64,000 nucleotides of DNA from Streptomyces sp. NBC_01116 (GCF_041435495.1 NZ_CP108644.1:3271501-3335500); one strand, 5' to 3'; shown: positions 26,549 through 35,751, numbered from the stretch's first letter. The notes: a model not told the origin generated them from the letters alone. Made by a program: numbers and translations.

Positions 26549-27769
26549 TCAGGCGGACACCGGCGTGAAGCGGACCGGCAGGCTCTGCGGTCCTCGGGTG
26601 AAGACGCCGCGCTCGACCGGGTCGAAGCCGTCGGCCAGCCGCAGGTCCGGCATCGCGTCCAGCAACTGGCCCACCCCGATCTCCACTTCGGCCTTGGCCA
26701 GCAGGGCACCGACGCAGAAGTGCCGGCCGAGCGCGAAGGCCAGGTGGTCGGCGGCCGCCGAGAAGGCGTTCGTCGCGGTCAGGTCCTCGCGGAAGATGTC
26801 GAAGACATCGGGGTCGCGGTAGCGGTCCTCGTCACGGTTGGCGGCGCCTATCAGGCAGGTGACGGTGGAGCCCGCCGGTACGGTGCCGCCGCCGAGTGCC
26901 ACCTCCGTCGCCGACTTGCGCATGATCATGTGCACCGGCGGTGTGTAGCGCAGCGTCTCGGCGAAGGCGCGGGGTATCAGGGTGCGATCGGCGCGGACCG
27001 CCTCCAGCTGCTCCGGGTGGTTGAGCAGGTTGGTGAAGATCCCGGCGATGGCCTTGTCGGTGGTCTCGCCCCCGGCGGCCAGCAGCAGACTGCAGAACGC
27101 CTTGATGTCCTCGTCGCCCATCCGGACACCGTCGACCTCCGCGGTGCACAGGGTCGACAGCAGGTCGTCGCCCGGCGCCTCCCGCCGCTTCCGGATGATC
27201 GGCAGCATGTACTCGGCGAACTCGACGCGCGTACGCTCACCGGCCCGCGCCACCTCCGGATCACCGGAGAGATTGCCGAGAAACGCGATGACGGCCGTGT
27301 ACCAGCCGTGAAATCGCTCATAGTCGGACTTGTCCAGTCCGAGCATGTCGGCAATGACGTTGACGGGAAATCGGGTGGCGTAGTCGGCGACCAGATCGAC
27401 GGACCCTGAATGACGGAACCCGTCGATCAATTCGCGCGAATTGCGCTCGATGACCGGCAAGAACTTGTCCCGCAGATCGCTGCCCCGGAAGGCCGGTGCG
27501 ACCAGGGCCCGACGTACGGCGTGCTCACGCCCGCTGAGCTGGAGTATCGTCCGCCCGTGCACGGGCTCGATCTGCCAGTCGTAGTTCTCCGTGGTGAATT
27601 CGCCTTCTTTGTCCTTGAAGACGCGCTCGACGTCCTCGTAACGCGAGACGATGTAACTTCCGGTGGCCTCGTGCCACATCAGAGGCGTGTCCTGACGCAT
27701 CAGGCGATACGCCCGATACGGATCTTTCTCGAACTCCGGTGACAAAATGTCCGGCGCTGGGACCGACAT
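26549..27769 (-). CDS. Cytochrome P450, canonical, convergent with the conservon
   Basis: A 406-residue P450 with all standard motifs: I-helix LLAAGGETTDKA, K-helix ETLRYTPP and heme loop FALGRHFCVGA. The ATG at 27769 has AGGGAG six bases upstream; a GTG two codons earlier is too close to that site. Conservons often carry a second P450, usually of the CYP154 group, as a partner to CYP157. Here the second enzyme is on the opposite strand, so it is separately controlled. I cannot fix its CYP family from memory. The convergent gap of 114 bases contains GGTACGAGC-like direct repeats. Confidence 0.85.
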   Translation of the reverse strand: MSVPAPDILSPEFEKDPYRAYRLMRQDTPLMWHEATGSYIVSRYEDVERVFKDKEGEFTTENYDWQIEPVHGRTILQLSGREHAVRRALVAPAFRGSDLRDKFLPVIERNSRELIDGFRHSGSVDLVADYATRFPVNVIADMLGLDKSDYERFHGWYTAVIAFLGNLSGDPEVARAGERTRVEFAEYMLPIIRKRREAPGDDLLSTLCTAEVDGVRMGDEDIKAFCSLLLAAGGETTDKAIAGIFTNLLNHPEQLEAVRADRTLIPRAFAETLRYTPPVHMIMRKSATEVALGGGTVPAGSTVTCLIGAANRDEDRYRDPDVFDIFREDLTATNAFSAAADHLAFALGRHFCVGALLAKAEVEIGVGQLLDAMPDLRLADGFDPVERGVFTRGPQSLPVRFTPVSA

Positions 27770-27952
27770 GAACACTCCCTGCTGAACGGGGAACGGAAAC
27801 GTGTGAACTGAACGCTTCCATCACCTCCCGAGAACACGCGTTCGTCAAGAGTTGCCACCCGTTGCGACCTGCCGGAAACCGCTCAGCCGTCCGACGCCGA
27901 CCGCGGCGACCGTGGCGAACCTGGGCATCGCGGGGACCGGCAGGGCACCCGC

Positions 27953-28843
27953 TCAGTCCCCCGACGCCACCCGCCCCGTCAGCGCCGCCAGCGAGCTGCG
28001 CACGTGCGCCATGTGCGCCTGGACCTCCTCGCGGCCCTCCTCGTGCTCCCGCAGGATCCGCTCCGTCTCCCGCACCACCCGCTCCTCACGGACCCGGGCC
28101 TCCGCCAGCAGCTCCGCCGCCCGCGCCTCCGCGTCCTCCTGGCCGTGCCGGGCCGCCTCCTGCGTGGCGGCGAGGTGCCGGCCCGCCTCCGCGAGCAGCG
28201 CCTCGGCCCGCTCGGTCAGCCCCGCGAACCGGACCTCCGACGCCGCGTCCCGGTCGGCCAGTTCGGCCTCGGCCGCCTTGAGGCGCTCCGCGTGCTCCTG
28301 CTCCTGGTGGGCCAGCACGCTCGCCGTACGGTCCCGGGTCGCCGCCATCGCGGAAGCGGCCGCCGCCCGTACCTCCTCGGCGTCCTGCCGGGCCGCGGCG
28401 AGCAGGCCCTCCGCCTCCCGGACCGCCCCGTCCACCCGCTCCTCGGCCGCCCCGTCCGCCGCCGCACGCACCTCGCCGGCCGCCTCGCGCGCCGCGTCCC
28501 CGGCCGCCCGGCCCGCCGCCTCCGCCGCGTCCCGCAACGCCTGGCCCGCCGCGAGGGCCCCGGCGTCCAGCGCCTCCGCCTCGCTCTCGGCCAGCGCCAG
28601 GATCCGCTGCGCCCGCTCCCCCAGCTCGGCGTAGTCCTGCACGGGCAGCGTCGCCACGGTCTCCGCCAGCCGGGCGGACTCGGCGATCAGCTCCTCCACC
28701 CGGCCCGCCAGCCGGGCGAGCTCGTCGAGCGCCGCATCCCGCTCGGCGGTCAGGGCAGCCGTCGCCCGGTCCACCTGCTCCGGACGGTAACCACGCCCCC
28801 GCACCCCGACGACGTCGTACGCGGACCCCGGTCCAGCACTCAT
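27953..28843 (-). CDS. DivIVA/Scy-like long coiled-coil cytoskeletal protein
   Basis: A 296-residue protein from an ATG at 28843. Its first 35 residues (SAYDVVGVRGRGYRPEQVDR) resemble the lipid-binding N-terminus of DivIVA. The remainder is one long Ala/Glu/Arg coiled coil with heptad and near-hendecad spacing, e.g. LGERAQRILALAESEAEAL. Streptomyces annotate such proteins as 'cellulose-binding' coiled-coil proteins, and relatives act at hyphal tips. It is apparently monocistronic. A role in polar growth is inferred from family alone. Confidence 0.75.
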   Translation of the reverse strand: MSAGPGSAYDVVGVRGRGYRPEQVDRATAALTAERDAALDELARLAGRVEELIAESARLAETVATLPVQDYAELGERAQRILALAESEAEALDAGALAAGQALRDAAEAAGRAAGDAAREAAGEVRAAADGAAEERVDGAVREAEGLLAAARQDAEEVRAAAASAMAATRDRTASVLAHQEQEHAERLKAAEAELADRDAASEVRFAGLTERAEALLAEAGRHLAATQEAARHGQEDAEARAAELLAEARVREERVVRETERILREHEEGREEVQAHMAHVRSSLAALTGRVASGD

Positions 28844-29022
28844 CCCTGAAACCTCTCTCCGACCCGCCGACACGCCCTGCCACGCTCCGACACCCGTAAT
28901 ACGTCAAGGATGCGGCAATTGGTGCCGGAAGTCGGAATCGATCAGCCGCATTCAGGCCGGAAGCGACCGGCATCACAGATCCGGGCGAACCGGTGATCAT
29001 CGGCCCGGGGCCCCGGAACACG

Positions 29023-29060
29023 ACGAGGCGCCCGGGCCCGTCCGGGTCCGGGCGCCTCGT
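29023..29060 (-). terminator. Perfect 13-bp stem terminator after the deaminase/SUKH operon
   Basis: ACGAGGCGCCCGG (29023-29035) is exactly complementary to 29048-29060. It lies 31 bases downstream of the stop of the leftward deaminase gene. Confidence 0.8.
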
Positions 29061-29090
29061 GGACGCTCGCCGCTCAGCCCTGCGTAGGGC

Positions 29091-31673
29091 TCAGATCAGG
29101 CCGTCCCACATCTGCTCCAGCAGCACCGACCACCAGCTCTCCGGCGACGCCAGCGCCGCCGGGTCCAGGGCCACCAGCTGTGCCTGGAAATCGACGGTCC
29201 AGCGCCCCGCCTGCTCCGGGTTCAACCCGAACCGCAGCCGCCACATCCTGCCCAGCAACGCCATCGACCGCACGAACTCCGGCAGCCCGGTGTTCACGAA
29301 CTGCGGCGGCACCGACTGTCCGCCGGGCCCCGCCTCCACCGGCACGGCCACGATGTTCGCCGTCCCGTACTGAACACAGATCGCCCGGCCGAAGTCCGTG
29401 CCCATCACCAGATACGACCCCGCGTCCGGCGCGGCCTGCACCTGACGCTGCGCCGCCAGCTCGCCCAGCGTCGGCACCACCGGCTGCCCCGGCTGCGCCC
29501 AGAAGAACGGCCCGAAATCGGCGGGCAGCCCCGCCCACACCAGCGTGCGCGCGACGATCTCCGGCACCCCCTGACGGGACACCGCCCGCTGGTCGAACCG
29601 GAGGATGCCCTGCGGACCGAACGCCTGCGCCAGCTCCTCGGCCACCGCCTCCGGCGGCAGCGCGGGCGCGGGCGGCATCTGCGGCAGCGGAGCCCGTACC
29701 GGCGCGGGCCGCGCCGGGCCGTCCGCGACCTGGTGCAGCTCGCCCTGGTGCGTCAGCAGATGCTGCATGCCCTGCTGCCGGCTGGCGTGATCCGTGCCGT
29801 ACGGGGCGACGCTGGTGATCCGCACCTGCGGCCAGGTCTCCCGGATCATCCGGGCGCAGTACCCGCCCGGCAGCTCACAGGACTCCAGCTCGGTGTGCAG
29901 CTCGATGACCTGCTGCGGCGGCACGTTCATCGCCCGCAGCTCGTGCAGCATCTGCCACTCGGGGTGCGGGGTGCCCGGCGCCGAACGCCGGATCAGCTGC
30001 TGCTCGCTGCCGTCCGGAGCCCGGAACCGCAGCACGGCCTGGTAGCCGGGGCCCACGGTCGGCCGGCCGGGGGGCTGCTGCGGATAGCCGTACGCCGCCG
30101 GCGGCGGGGTGTGCGCACCGGGCGGCGGACCGGGCGGACCCGGCGGCTGCGGTACGGGTCCGGGGGCTCCGCCGAGCGAGGCGCCCGGGGCCCCGGGCGG
30201 GCCGGGAGGACCAGGAGGGCCCACCTGTCCCGGACCCGCGAACATCGTCTCCGCGTGGTGCACCCCGCCACCGGGGGGCGGCGTGGCACCGGGCGGCGGA
30301 CCGGGCGGGCCGGGAGGCTGCGGCGCACCCGGAACAGCGGGCGGGCCGGGAGGCAGCGGAGCTCCCGGGGCACCGGGCGGACCCGGCGGCCTGGGCGCGC
30401 CGGCGACACCCGCACCGAGGCTGCTCCCATCGGCGAACATCGTCGCGGCATGGTGCATCCCCCCGCCCGGAGGCGGCGTGGCACCGGGCGGCGGACCGGG
30501 AGGCGCGGGAGGACCGGGAGGCGGGGTGGAACCCGGCGGCGGACCCGGCGGCGGGGTGGCGCCGGGCGGGCCGAGCTGGGACACGAGCTGCGTCGGGACG
30601 TACCCGCCCGCCGGAGCACCGGGCGCACCCGGACCCGAGGGCGGCGGCGTCGCACCGGGCGGCATCCCGGGAACCCCCGGGGCGCCGGGCGGCGGCGGGG
30701 TCGACGAACCGCCCCCGCGAGCCCCGCGCGGCGGCACGACCGCCTTGCTGGTGGCCGCGTCCGCGATGTCACCGGCCCCGCCCGGGGGGCCCTGGTCCGG
30801 CCGGAGCGCCTGCGCCACCTGCGTACGCGGCAGCTGACTGCCCCCGGACATCAGGGCCGTGGGCGCCTCCGCCGGGACGACCGGCGGCGGGGCCTCCTCG
30901 TCGTCCGTGCCCGACAGCGGCGGCGCGAACACCGTCGCGGGAAGCGGAACGGCTCCGTCGTCGGAGTCCGAGTTGGTGTCCGTACCCGCCCAGGGAGTCG
31001 ACCCGGCCGGCACCCCGTCGGAGGCCGTGGGCTCGTGGGCGTCGCCGCCGGCGGCGGGCCACGACGCGGCGGACCCCCCGGCGGAAGCGGGAGAGCGCGG
31101 CGACGGCGGCGTATCCGCGACAGCGGAGGGCACGGGGCCGCGCTCGGAAACATCGGAACCAGGAGCGGACCCGGAAACGGAAACGGCAGGGGTTGGGGCT
31201 GGGGCTGGGGCTGGGGCTGGGTCAGCGGGCGCACCGGACGCGGCCGCGGCCGCCTCCTGCGACTCCCGCCGTTCAGCCCGATGATCCGGAATCCCCAGCT
31301 TGTCCGCCGCCTCCTGGAGCCACTCCGGCGGCGTCAACAGGAACGACGTCTGGTTCAGGTCCACCCGCTGCGGCGGCTCCGGAGCCGCGACCGGCGCACC
31401 GGCCGGAGTCCCGTACTCCTCCTCGTACCGCCGGATCACCTCACCCACCGGCAGTCCCGGCCACAACGTCGCCTCACCGCTGTCGCGCGCGATCACCAGC
31501 CGCTGACGGCCCCCGTCCGACACGGGGCCCTCCGCCCGGTCCTCGGCCCACACCACGAAACCCAGTTCGAACTCACGGACCCGCACCTCACGGTGCTGGT
31601 ACGCGGGCACGTCACCGTTGACCCACTCGTCCGCCCGCTCCTGCGCCTGCGCGAAAGTCACCACCGCGCTCAC
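29091..31673 (-). CDS. Multidomain protein: Imm35/YrhB-like head, Pro/Gly-rich linker, nucleic-acid deaminase domain, SUKH-4 C-terminus
   Basis: Starts at a GTG at 31673 that overlaps the upstream SUKH gene stop by four bases and gives 860 residues. Residues 3-85 (FAQAQERADEWVNG, then FELGFVVWAE and TLWPGLPVGEV) resemble the YrhB/Imm35 immunity fold. Residues 115-540 are low-complexity with many PPGATPPPG-type repeats. A cytidine-deaminase-like zinc site follows at about 560-610: HPEW supplies H-x-E, and SCELPGGYC the cysteine pair. The last 190 residues, with LEELAQAF-like start and ILRFDQRAVSRQGVP, fit SUKH-4. No signal or secretion motif is seen, so it appears cytoplasmic. The target base or nucleic acid is unknown. 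Confidence 0.7.
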   Translation of the reverse strand: MSAVVTFAQAQERADEWVNGDVPAYQHREVRVREFELGFVVWAEDRAEGPVSDGGRQRLVIARDSGEATLWPGLPVGEVIRRYEEEYGTPAGAPVAAPEPPQRVDLNQTSFLLTPPEWLQEAADKLGIPDHRAERRESQEAAAAASGAPADPAPAPAPAPTPAVSVSGSAPGSDVSERGPVPSAVADTPPSPRSPASAGGSAASWPAAGGDAHEPTASDGVPAGSTPWAGTDTNSDSDDGAVPLPATVFAPPLSGTDDEEAPPPVVPAEAPTALMSGGSQLPRTQVAQALRPDQGPPGGAGDIADAATSKAVVPPRGARGGGSSTPPPPGAPGVPGMPPGATPPPSGPGAPGAPAGGYVPTQLVSQLGPPGATPPPGPPPGSTPPPGPPAPPGPPPGATPPPGGGMHHAATMFADGSSLGAGVAGAPRPPGPPGAPGAPLPPGPPAVPGAPQPPGPPGPPPGATPPPGGGVHHAETMFAGPGQVGPPGPPGPPGAPGASLGGAPGPVPQPPGPPGPPPGAHTPPPAAYGYPQQPPGRPTVGPGYQAVLRFRAPDGSEQQLIRRSAPGTPHPEWQMLHELRAMNVPPQQVIELHTELESCELPGGYCARMIRETWPQVRITSVAPYGTDHASRQQGMQHLLTHQGELHQVADGPARPAPVRAPLPQMPPAPALPPEAVAEELAQAFGPQGILRFDQRAVSRQGVPEIVARTLVWAGLPADFGPFFWAQPGQPVVPTLGELAAQRQVQAAPDAGSYLVMGTDFGRAICVQYGTANIVAVPVEAGPGGQSVPPQFVNTGLPEFVRSMALLGRMWRLRFGLNPEQAGRWTVDFQAQLVALDPAALASPESWWSVLLEQMWDGLI

Positions 31674-32647
31674 CCCTCCACCGGGACGGCGCGCGCGAAG
31701 CCGCCGTCCACCATCAGGTTCGCCACGGTCTCCAGCTCCGGCGGATTGCCCGCCAACCGCTGGAGGAAGGCGTCGAAGTCCGCACCGCAGGGCAGCAACA
31801 GCCGCTCCACACGCTCCTGGACACTCCAACCGTCCTGGTCCCGGGCATCGTCGTACGGGCAGAACCACACCGAACCAGGGTCCTGACCGCGCACCTTCAC
31901 GGCGAGAATCCCGCCCTGGACGAACGCGACGCCCAGGAAGTCCTTGGTGAAGTGGTCCCGCAGGCACTTGTTCACGTACACCAGATCGTTCATCGCGGCC
32001 TCGTCACGCACCGTGAAGAACGGCTGGTCCACCAGCAGCCCCAGCTCCGCGTCCAACGCCGCGCCCACCGGGGCCGATCCGCCCGCCGCCTTCAGGAACG
32101 AGCGGTACGCACCCGGCAGCCGGTAGCCGAGGTCCTCCTCGACGCCCTGGACCTGCTGCTCGCTCACCGCGGCCGCGCCCTTGGGCAGCCGGAAGTGCGC
32201 CGGGCGGGTCTCCTGCAACGGGCGGGTGCCACGACGGTTCTGATCCACGTCCGTGCCCGCCAGGCCGCCGTGATGACGCAGCAGCGCCTTCACCTCGACC
32301 GGCACCAGCTCCATCCGCCGACCGCCCGGCACGTGATGCCAGGTCCAGCCGTGCGGGGTCGCCACCGCGGGAATCGTGTCCCACAGGTCGTGACCGCTCG
32401 CCGCCAACGCCGCGTTCGCCGACACGTAGTCGGTGAGGCGCAGCTCGTCGATGCCGAAGCCCGGGGGCGGATCGGCGATCTCGGCGGCGGCACGCGCGTA
32501 CGGCGAAAGAACCGGGTGGCCGCTCCCGTCCATCCGCACCCCTCTGGGGTGGCGGGACGCCCGGACCGGGTCCGGGAAGTTCACGACCTGCCCGGCGTAG
32601 GCGGCGTTCGGTGGCGCGGCTTGCTGCCCGAGCCGACCTGTCGTCAT
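31670..32647 (-). CDS. SMI1/KNR4 (SUKH) family protein
   Basis: A 325-residue protein from an ATG at 32647. The SUKH domain is at about residues 165-300: SEQQVQGVEEDLGYRLPGAY, then RSFLKAAGGSAPVG and VWFCPYDDARD. The N-terminal 150 residues, with DELRLTDYVSANAALAASG and ELVPVEVKALLRHHGG, are a separate region I cannot name. SUKH proteins are immunity factors for nucleic-acid-targeting toxins. Coupling to the deaminase gene downstream by a four-base overlap supports a paired function. It is divergent from the YwqJ deaminase gene across a shared 235-base promoter region. Confidence 0.8.
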   Translation of the reverse strand: MTTGRLGQQAAPPNAAYAGQVVNFPDPVRASRHPRGVRMDGSGHPVLSPYARAAAEIADPPPGFGIDELRLTDYVSANAALAASGHDLWDTIPAVATPHGWTWHHVPGGRRMELVPVEVKALLRHHGGLAGTDVDQNRRGTRPLQETRPAHFRLPKGAAAVSEQQVQGVEEDLGYRLPGAYRSFLKAAGGSAPVGAALDAELGLLVDQPFFTVRDEAAMNDLVYVNKCLRDHFTKDFLGVAFVQGGILAVKVRGQDPGSVWFCPYDDARDQDGWSVQERVERLLLPCGADFDAFLQRLAGNPPELETVANLMVDGGFARAVPVEG

Positions 32648-32882
32648 GGCTGTTGCCCCCTGCTGCGTCCGGTGTTCCGCACAGCCTAAGCGGTGGGGCA
32701 ACAGGGGAACCCGTCCCGCCGGATCCATCACGAACGGTCACATTCGCGTGACGGTAAGGCGGCAGTCCCGCACCTTCGGGCGACACGCAGACCCGTTTCA
32801 CCGCCCCAGCTTCCCCACCACCCGGCACATTTGGCAGGCTGTCCCCGCAACTCGGGGGATTGCAGGGAGGGACGTCAACACG
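32648..32882. promoter_or_regulatory. Shared divergent promoter region of the two deaminase/SUKH operons
   Basis: This 235-base gap separates the start codons of two divergent operons with the same domain types. The rightward gene has a good ribosome site (GGGAGGG, ten bases before its ATG). The stretch 32725-32850 is less GC-rich. I could not mark -10/-35 boxes safely. Confidence 0.5.
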
Positions 32883-33407
32883 ATGCATTCCACACAAACC
32901 GTCACATCAGGCGATCCGCGCCTCAGCTGGAGCAGCACCGACACCAGCCGTACACCCCGACTGATCCACCGCCGCGACGGGATTCTCCCCGCCGTGGCCG
33001 CCGCGCTGTCCGTACGCGGCGAGACACTGACCTGCACCGCGGGCAAGGGGGACCATCCACCGGTGCTGCACCCGCTCGTCCAGGACTTCCTCGACACCCT
33101 CACCAGCGGCCAGCGGGAACGCTTCACCGGCCGCTGCCCCGAAGCCATACTGCTCTCCCGCCAGCTCACCGCCGCCGAGAGCGGGCGCTCCAAACGCGCC
33201 CAGCGGAAACCCCTGACCAACGGGGAGGCGCGCCGCGCGCTCAAGCACTCCCGGCTCACCGCCCGCCGCATCCGCGAGGACGGCGACCCCCTCCACGGCA
33301 GCTACGCACCGCCCTGCCGGTCCTGTTCCGCACTCCTGTCCCACTTCGGCGTACGCCCCGTCGACCTGACCTCCACCGGCGCCGCGACCACCGCCGAGAA
33401 GGGCTGA
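32883..33407 (+). CDS. YwqJ-like deaminase
   Basis: A 174-residue protein starting at an ATG at 32883. The zinc site of the YwqJ deaminase family is complete: GRCPEAILLSRQL gives C-x-E and PPCRSCSALLSHFGV gives PCxxC, about 60 residues apart. YwqJ-type enzymes are nucleic acid or nucleotide deaminases found as toxin tips and, less often, as free proteins. Here it is a free-standing domain with no secretion region. It is followed ten bases later by a SUKH-3 gene, the expected immunity partner. Confidence 0.8.
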   Translation: MHSTQTVTSGDPRLSWSSTDTSRTPRLIHRRDGILPAVAAALSVRGETLTCTAGKGDHPPVLHPLVQDFLDTLTSGQRERFTGRCPEAILLSRQLTAAESGRSKRAQRKPLTNGEARRALKHSRLTARRIREDGDPLHGSYAPPCRSCSALLSHFGVRPVDLTSTGAATTAEKG

Positions 33408-33417
33408 CCGCCCAGCG

Positions 33418-33915
33418 ATGCACGACCGCCAGCAGCACTCCTCCACCCGCTTCCCCGTCGCCGTCGACGCCGCCCTGCGCGAAGCGGGCTGGCAGCCCGG
33501 GCGCTGGGACATCCGCCAGGCCGAGGAATGGGCCGACGCACTGCGCTCCCACGCGTCCCCGGCCGGCCACCAGCACGCGGTCTTCCCGGCCGCGGTCGAG
33601 GCCTGGGCGGAGTTCGGCGGCCTCCACATCACCGCGTCCGCGCCCGGCCGGCAGATCGCGCCCGCCGCCGTGCGCATCGACCCGCTGAGCGGCCTCCACC
33701 TGGCGCGGACGCTCGGGGACCTCGGCCGCGCCCTGGAGACGGAGGTCAGCCCGCTCGGGGCGGAGGGCGAGGAGCAGGCGGTCCTGGCGATCGACGCGGA
33801 GGGCCGGGTGTACAGCATCGACCACACGGGTGACTGGTTCCTGGGCCAGGACATCGACGAGGCCCTGGCCACCCTGGTCACCGGCGCCCAACCGGCCCGC
33901 CTGACCTCAGCCTGA
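33418..33915 (+). CDS. SUKH-3 family immunity-type protein
   Basis: A 165-residue protein. It matches SUKH-3: ALREAGWQPGRWDIRQAEEW at the start, FPAAVEAWAEFGGLHITAS, then VYSIDHTGDWFLGQDIDEAL at the end. SUKH-3 proteins neutralise deaminase and nuclease toxins by binding them. It is the second gene of the rightward operon, ten bases after the YwqJ deaminase. A large inverted repeat follows its stop. Confidence 0.85.
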   Translation: MHDRQQHSSTRFPVAVDAALREAGWQPGRWDIRQAEEWADALRSHASPAGHQHAVFPAAVEAWAEFGGLHITASAPGRQIAPAAVRIDPLSGLHLARTLGDLGRALETEVSPLGAEGEEQAVLAIDAEGRVYSIDHTGDWFLGQDIDEALATLVTGAQPARLTSA

Positions 33916-34272
33916 CCCGGGCCGTTCCCCGGCCCGCCCGGCGTGCGGGGACGGCCCGGGCCACACCCAGTCCGTCCGGCGCGCGGGGACGACCCCGGCC
34001 ATTTCCGGCCCGCCCGGCGCGCGAGGACGACGCCGGCCATTTTCCAGCCCGTCCGGCGTTTGAGGACGGAACCGTCGCTCGGGACGAACGGGCACCCTTG
34101 CTTACCGGCCCCGGAGGGGTCGCCGCTCCCCACCGCCAGGGTTCCGTCCTCAAACGCCGGACGGGCTGGAGTGAGCGGCCCACGCCGGACGGGCTGGAGT
34201 GGGCGGCCCACGTCGGGCCGGTTGAAAGGGGCGGCCCGGACCGACTGAAGGTGCCGCCCGAAATCATCCGTT
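33916..34272. repeat. Streptomyces-type intergenic repeat cluster with a 30-bp perfect inverted repeat
   Basis: The segment 34044-34073 (starting CCAGCCCGTCCGG) is repeated in inverted form at 34140-34169, perfectly over 30 bases with a 66-base loop. Upstream, three degenerate direct copies of the same GCCCGTCCGGCG..GAGGACG unit lie at about 33930-34045. Downstream, two partial copies lie at 34180-34235. It separates two convergent genes and can act as a bidirectional terminator. The GTCCGGCGTTTGAGGAC-type element is dispersed in Streptomyces genomes. Confidence 0.75.
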
Positions 34273-35595
34273 TCAGGCGCCGCGCGAGCCATCCGGAAGC
34301 ACCGCCGAAACCCGGAAGCCCCCCGCGTCCGTCGGACCGGACACGAACACGCCCCCCAGCCCCAGCACCCGCTCCCGCATCCCCACCAGCCCGTTCCCCC
34401 CGCTCGGCAGCCCCGCGTCCGCCGCCGCCGCGTCCGAAGGACCGTTCTCCACCTGCATCGCGACCTCGGCCTCCCGATGCGCGAGCCGCACCCACGTCTT
34501 CGCGCCCGCAGCATGCTTGTGCACGTTCGTCAGCGCCTCCTGCACCACCCGGTACGCCGTCTGCTCGACCTCCGGCGGATAGGGCCGCAGCTCACCGTCC
34601 ACCGACAGCTCCACGACCATCCCCGCCTGCCGCGACTGCGCCACCAACGCCTCCAGCTCATGCAGCCGGGGCCCGTCCTCGGACGCGACGGCGGCGGCCG
34701 CGACGGCCGCCTGCCTCACCGACGCCAGCGGAACCCCGCCCGCGGCCGCGGGCGCGGTCAACGCGTCCCCGGTGCGCAGCACCCCGAGCATCTCGCGCAG
34801 CTCCGTCAGCGCCTGCCGGCCCATGTCCCCGACCAGCGCCGCGTTGCGCACGGCCTTCGCCGGATCCTTCGGCGCGACGGCCTGGAGGGCGGCGGCGTGG
34901 ACCACCATCAGGCTCACCCGGTGGGCGACCACGTCGTGCATCTCCCGGGCGATCCGGGTCCGCTCCTCCGTACGCGCCCACTCGGCCCGCTCCTCGGCCC
35001 GGTCCGCGAGCAGCGACAGCTCCCGCTCCAGCGAATCGGCCCGCTCCCGCAGGCTCTCCATCAGACGGCGCCTGGCCCCTATGTAGAGGCCGAGCAGCAC
35101 GGACGGGGCCGTGAGCCCCACCGCCATGAAGACGGACATCAGCGGGACGTACCAGTCCCCCGGCCCGAAGTCGGCCTGCTCCGCCACGCTCTGCCGCAGC
35201 CGCACCCAGGTGACGATGAACGTCCCCACCAGCGCCATCCCCGCCAGCACGACGGTGATCCGGCGCGGCACCTCGGACGCGGCCAGGGTGTAGAGGCCCA
35301 CGAGGGCCATCAGGAAGCCCATCTCGGCGGGCGTCATCGCGATCGTCACGAGCACCACGACGATCGGCCACCGCCGACGCACCAGCAGCACCGAACCCGC
35401 CAGCAGCCCGAACACCACACCCACCGGCACCGGCATCCCGGTGTTCCGGGCGAACTCCACCCCCTCCAGGCCACACTCCAGCGCCGATACCAGCGCCAGT
35501 CCCACGTCCAGGGCGACACTGCGTCGCCGCTCCCACCACCAGTAGCCGCGGGTGGTCGATCCCGCCGCTTCCCGGTCTGCCCCCGTTGCGGTCAT
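34273..35595 (-). CDS. Two-component sensor histidine kinase, NarL-partner type (HisKA_3), no adjacent response regulator
   Basis: Starts at an ATG at 35595 and gives 440 residues. About five to six membrane helices lie in residues 25-195. The dimerisation and phosphoacceptor helix is TRIAREMHDVVAHRVSLMVV, and the ATPase part has EALTNVHKHAAG and NGLVGMRERVLGLGG. This class phosphorylates LuxR-type response regulators. No regulator gene is beside it, so its partner must be elsewhere. A longer frame to 35883 has no membrane or family features and is discarded. Confidence 0.88.
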   Translation of the reverse strand: MTATGADREAAGSTTRGYWWWERRRSVALDVGLALVSALECGLEGVEFARNTGMPVPVGVVFGLLAGSVLLVRRRWPIVVVLVTIAMTPAEMGFLMALVGLYTLAASEVPRRITVVLAGMALVGTFIVTWVRLRQSVAEQADFGPGDWYVPLMSVFMAVGLTAPSVLLGLYIGARRRLMESLRERADSLERELSLLADRAEERAEWARTEERTRIAREMHDVVAHRVSLMVVHAAALQAVAPKDPAKAVRNAALVGDMGRQALTELREMLGVLRTGDALTAPAAAGGVPLASVRQAAVAAAAVASEDGPRLHELEALVAQSRQAGMVVELSVDGELRPYPPEVEQTAYRVVQEALTNVHKHAAGAKTWVRLAHREAEVAMQVENGPSDAAAADAGLPSGGNGLVGMRERVLGLGGVFVSGPTDAGGFRVSAVLPDGSRGA

Positions 35596-35751
35596 GGCAT
35601 CCAGCCTACGGGCGGACGCATCTCCTTTTCGGGTGACCGGCAACAGCACGTTCCGCCTTCGAACAAGCACGAAACACACGCCGATCGCCTGAAATGGCGA
35701 ATCGACCGCACTTTCGACCCGGACGTACGCATTCCGGATGACGATCACCGT

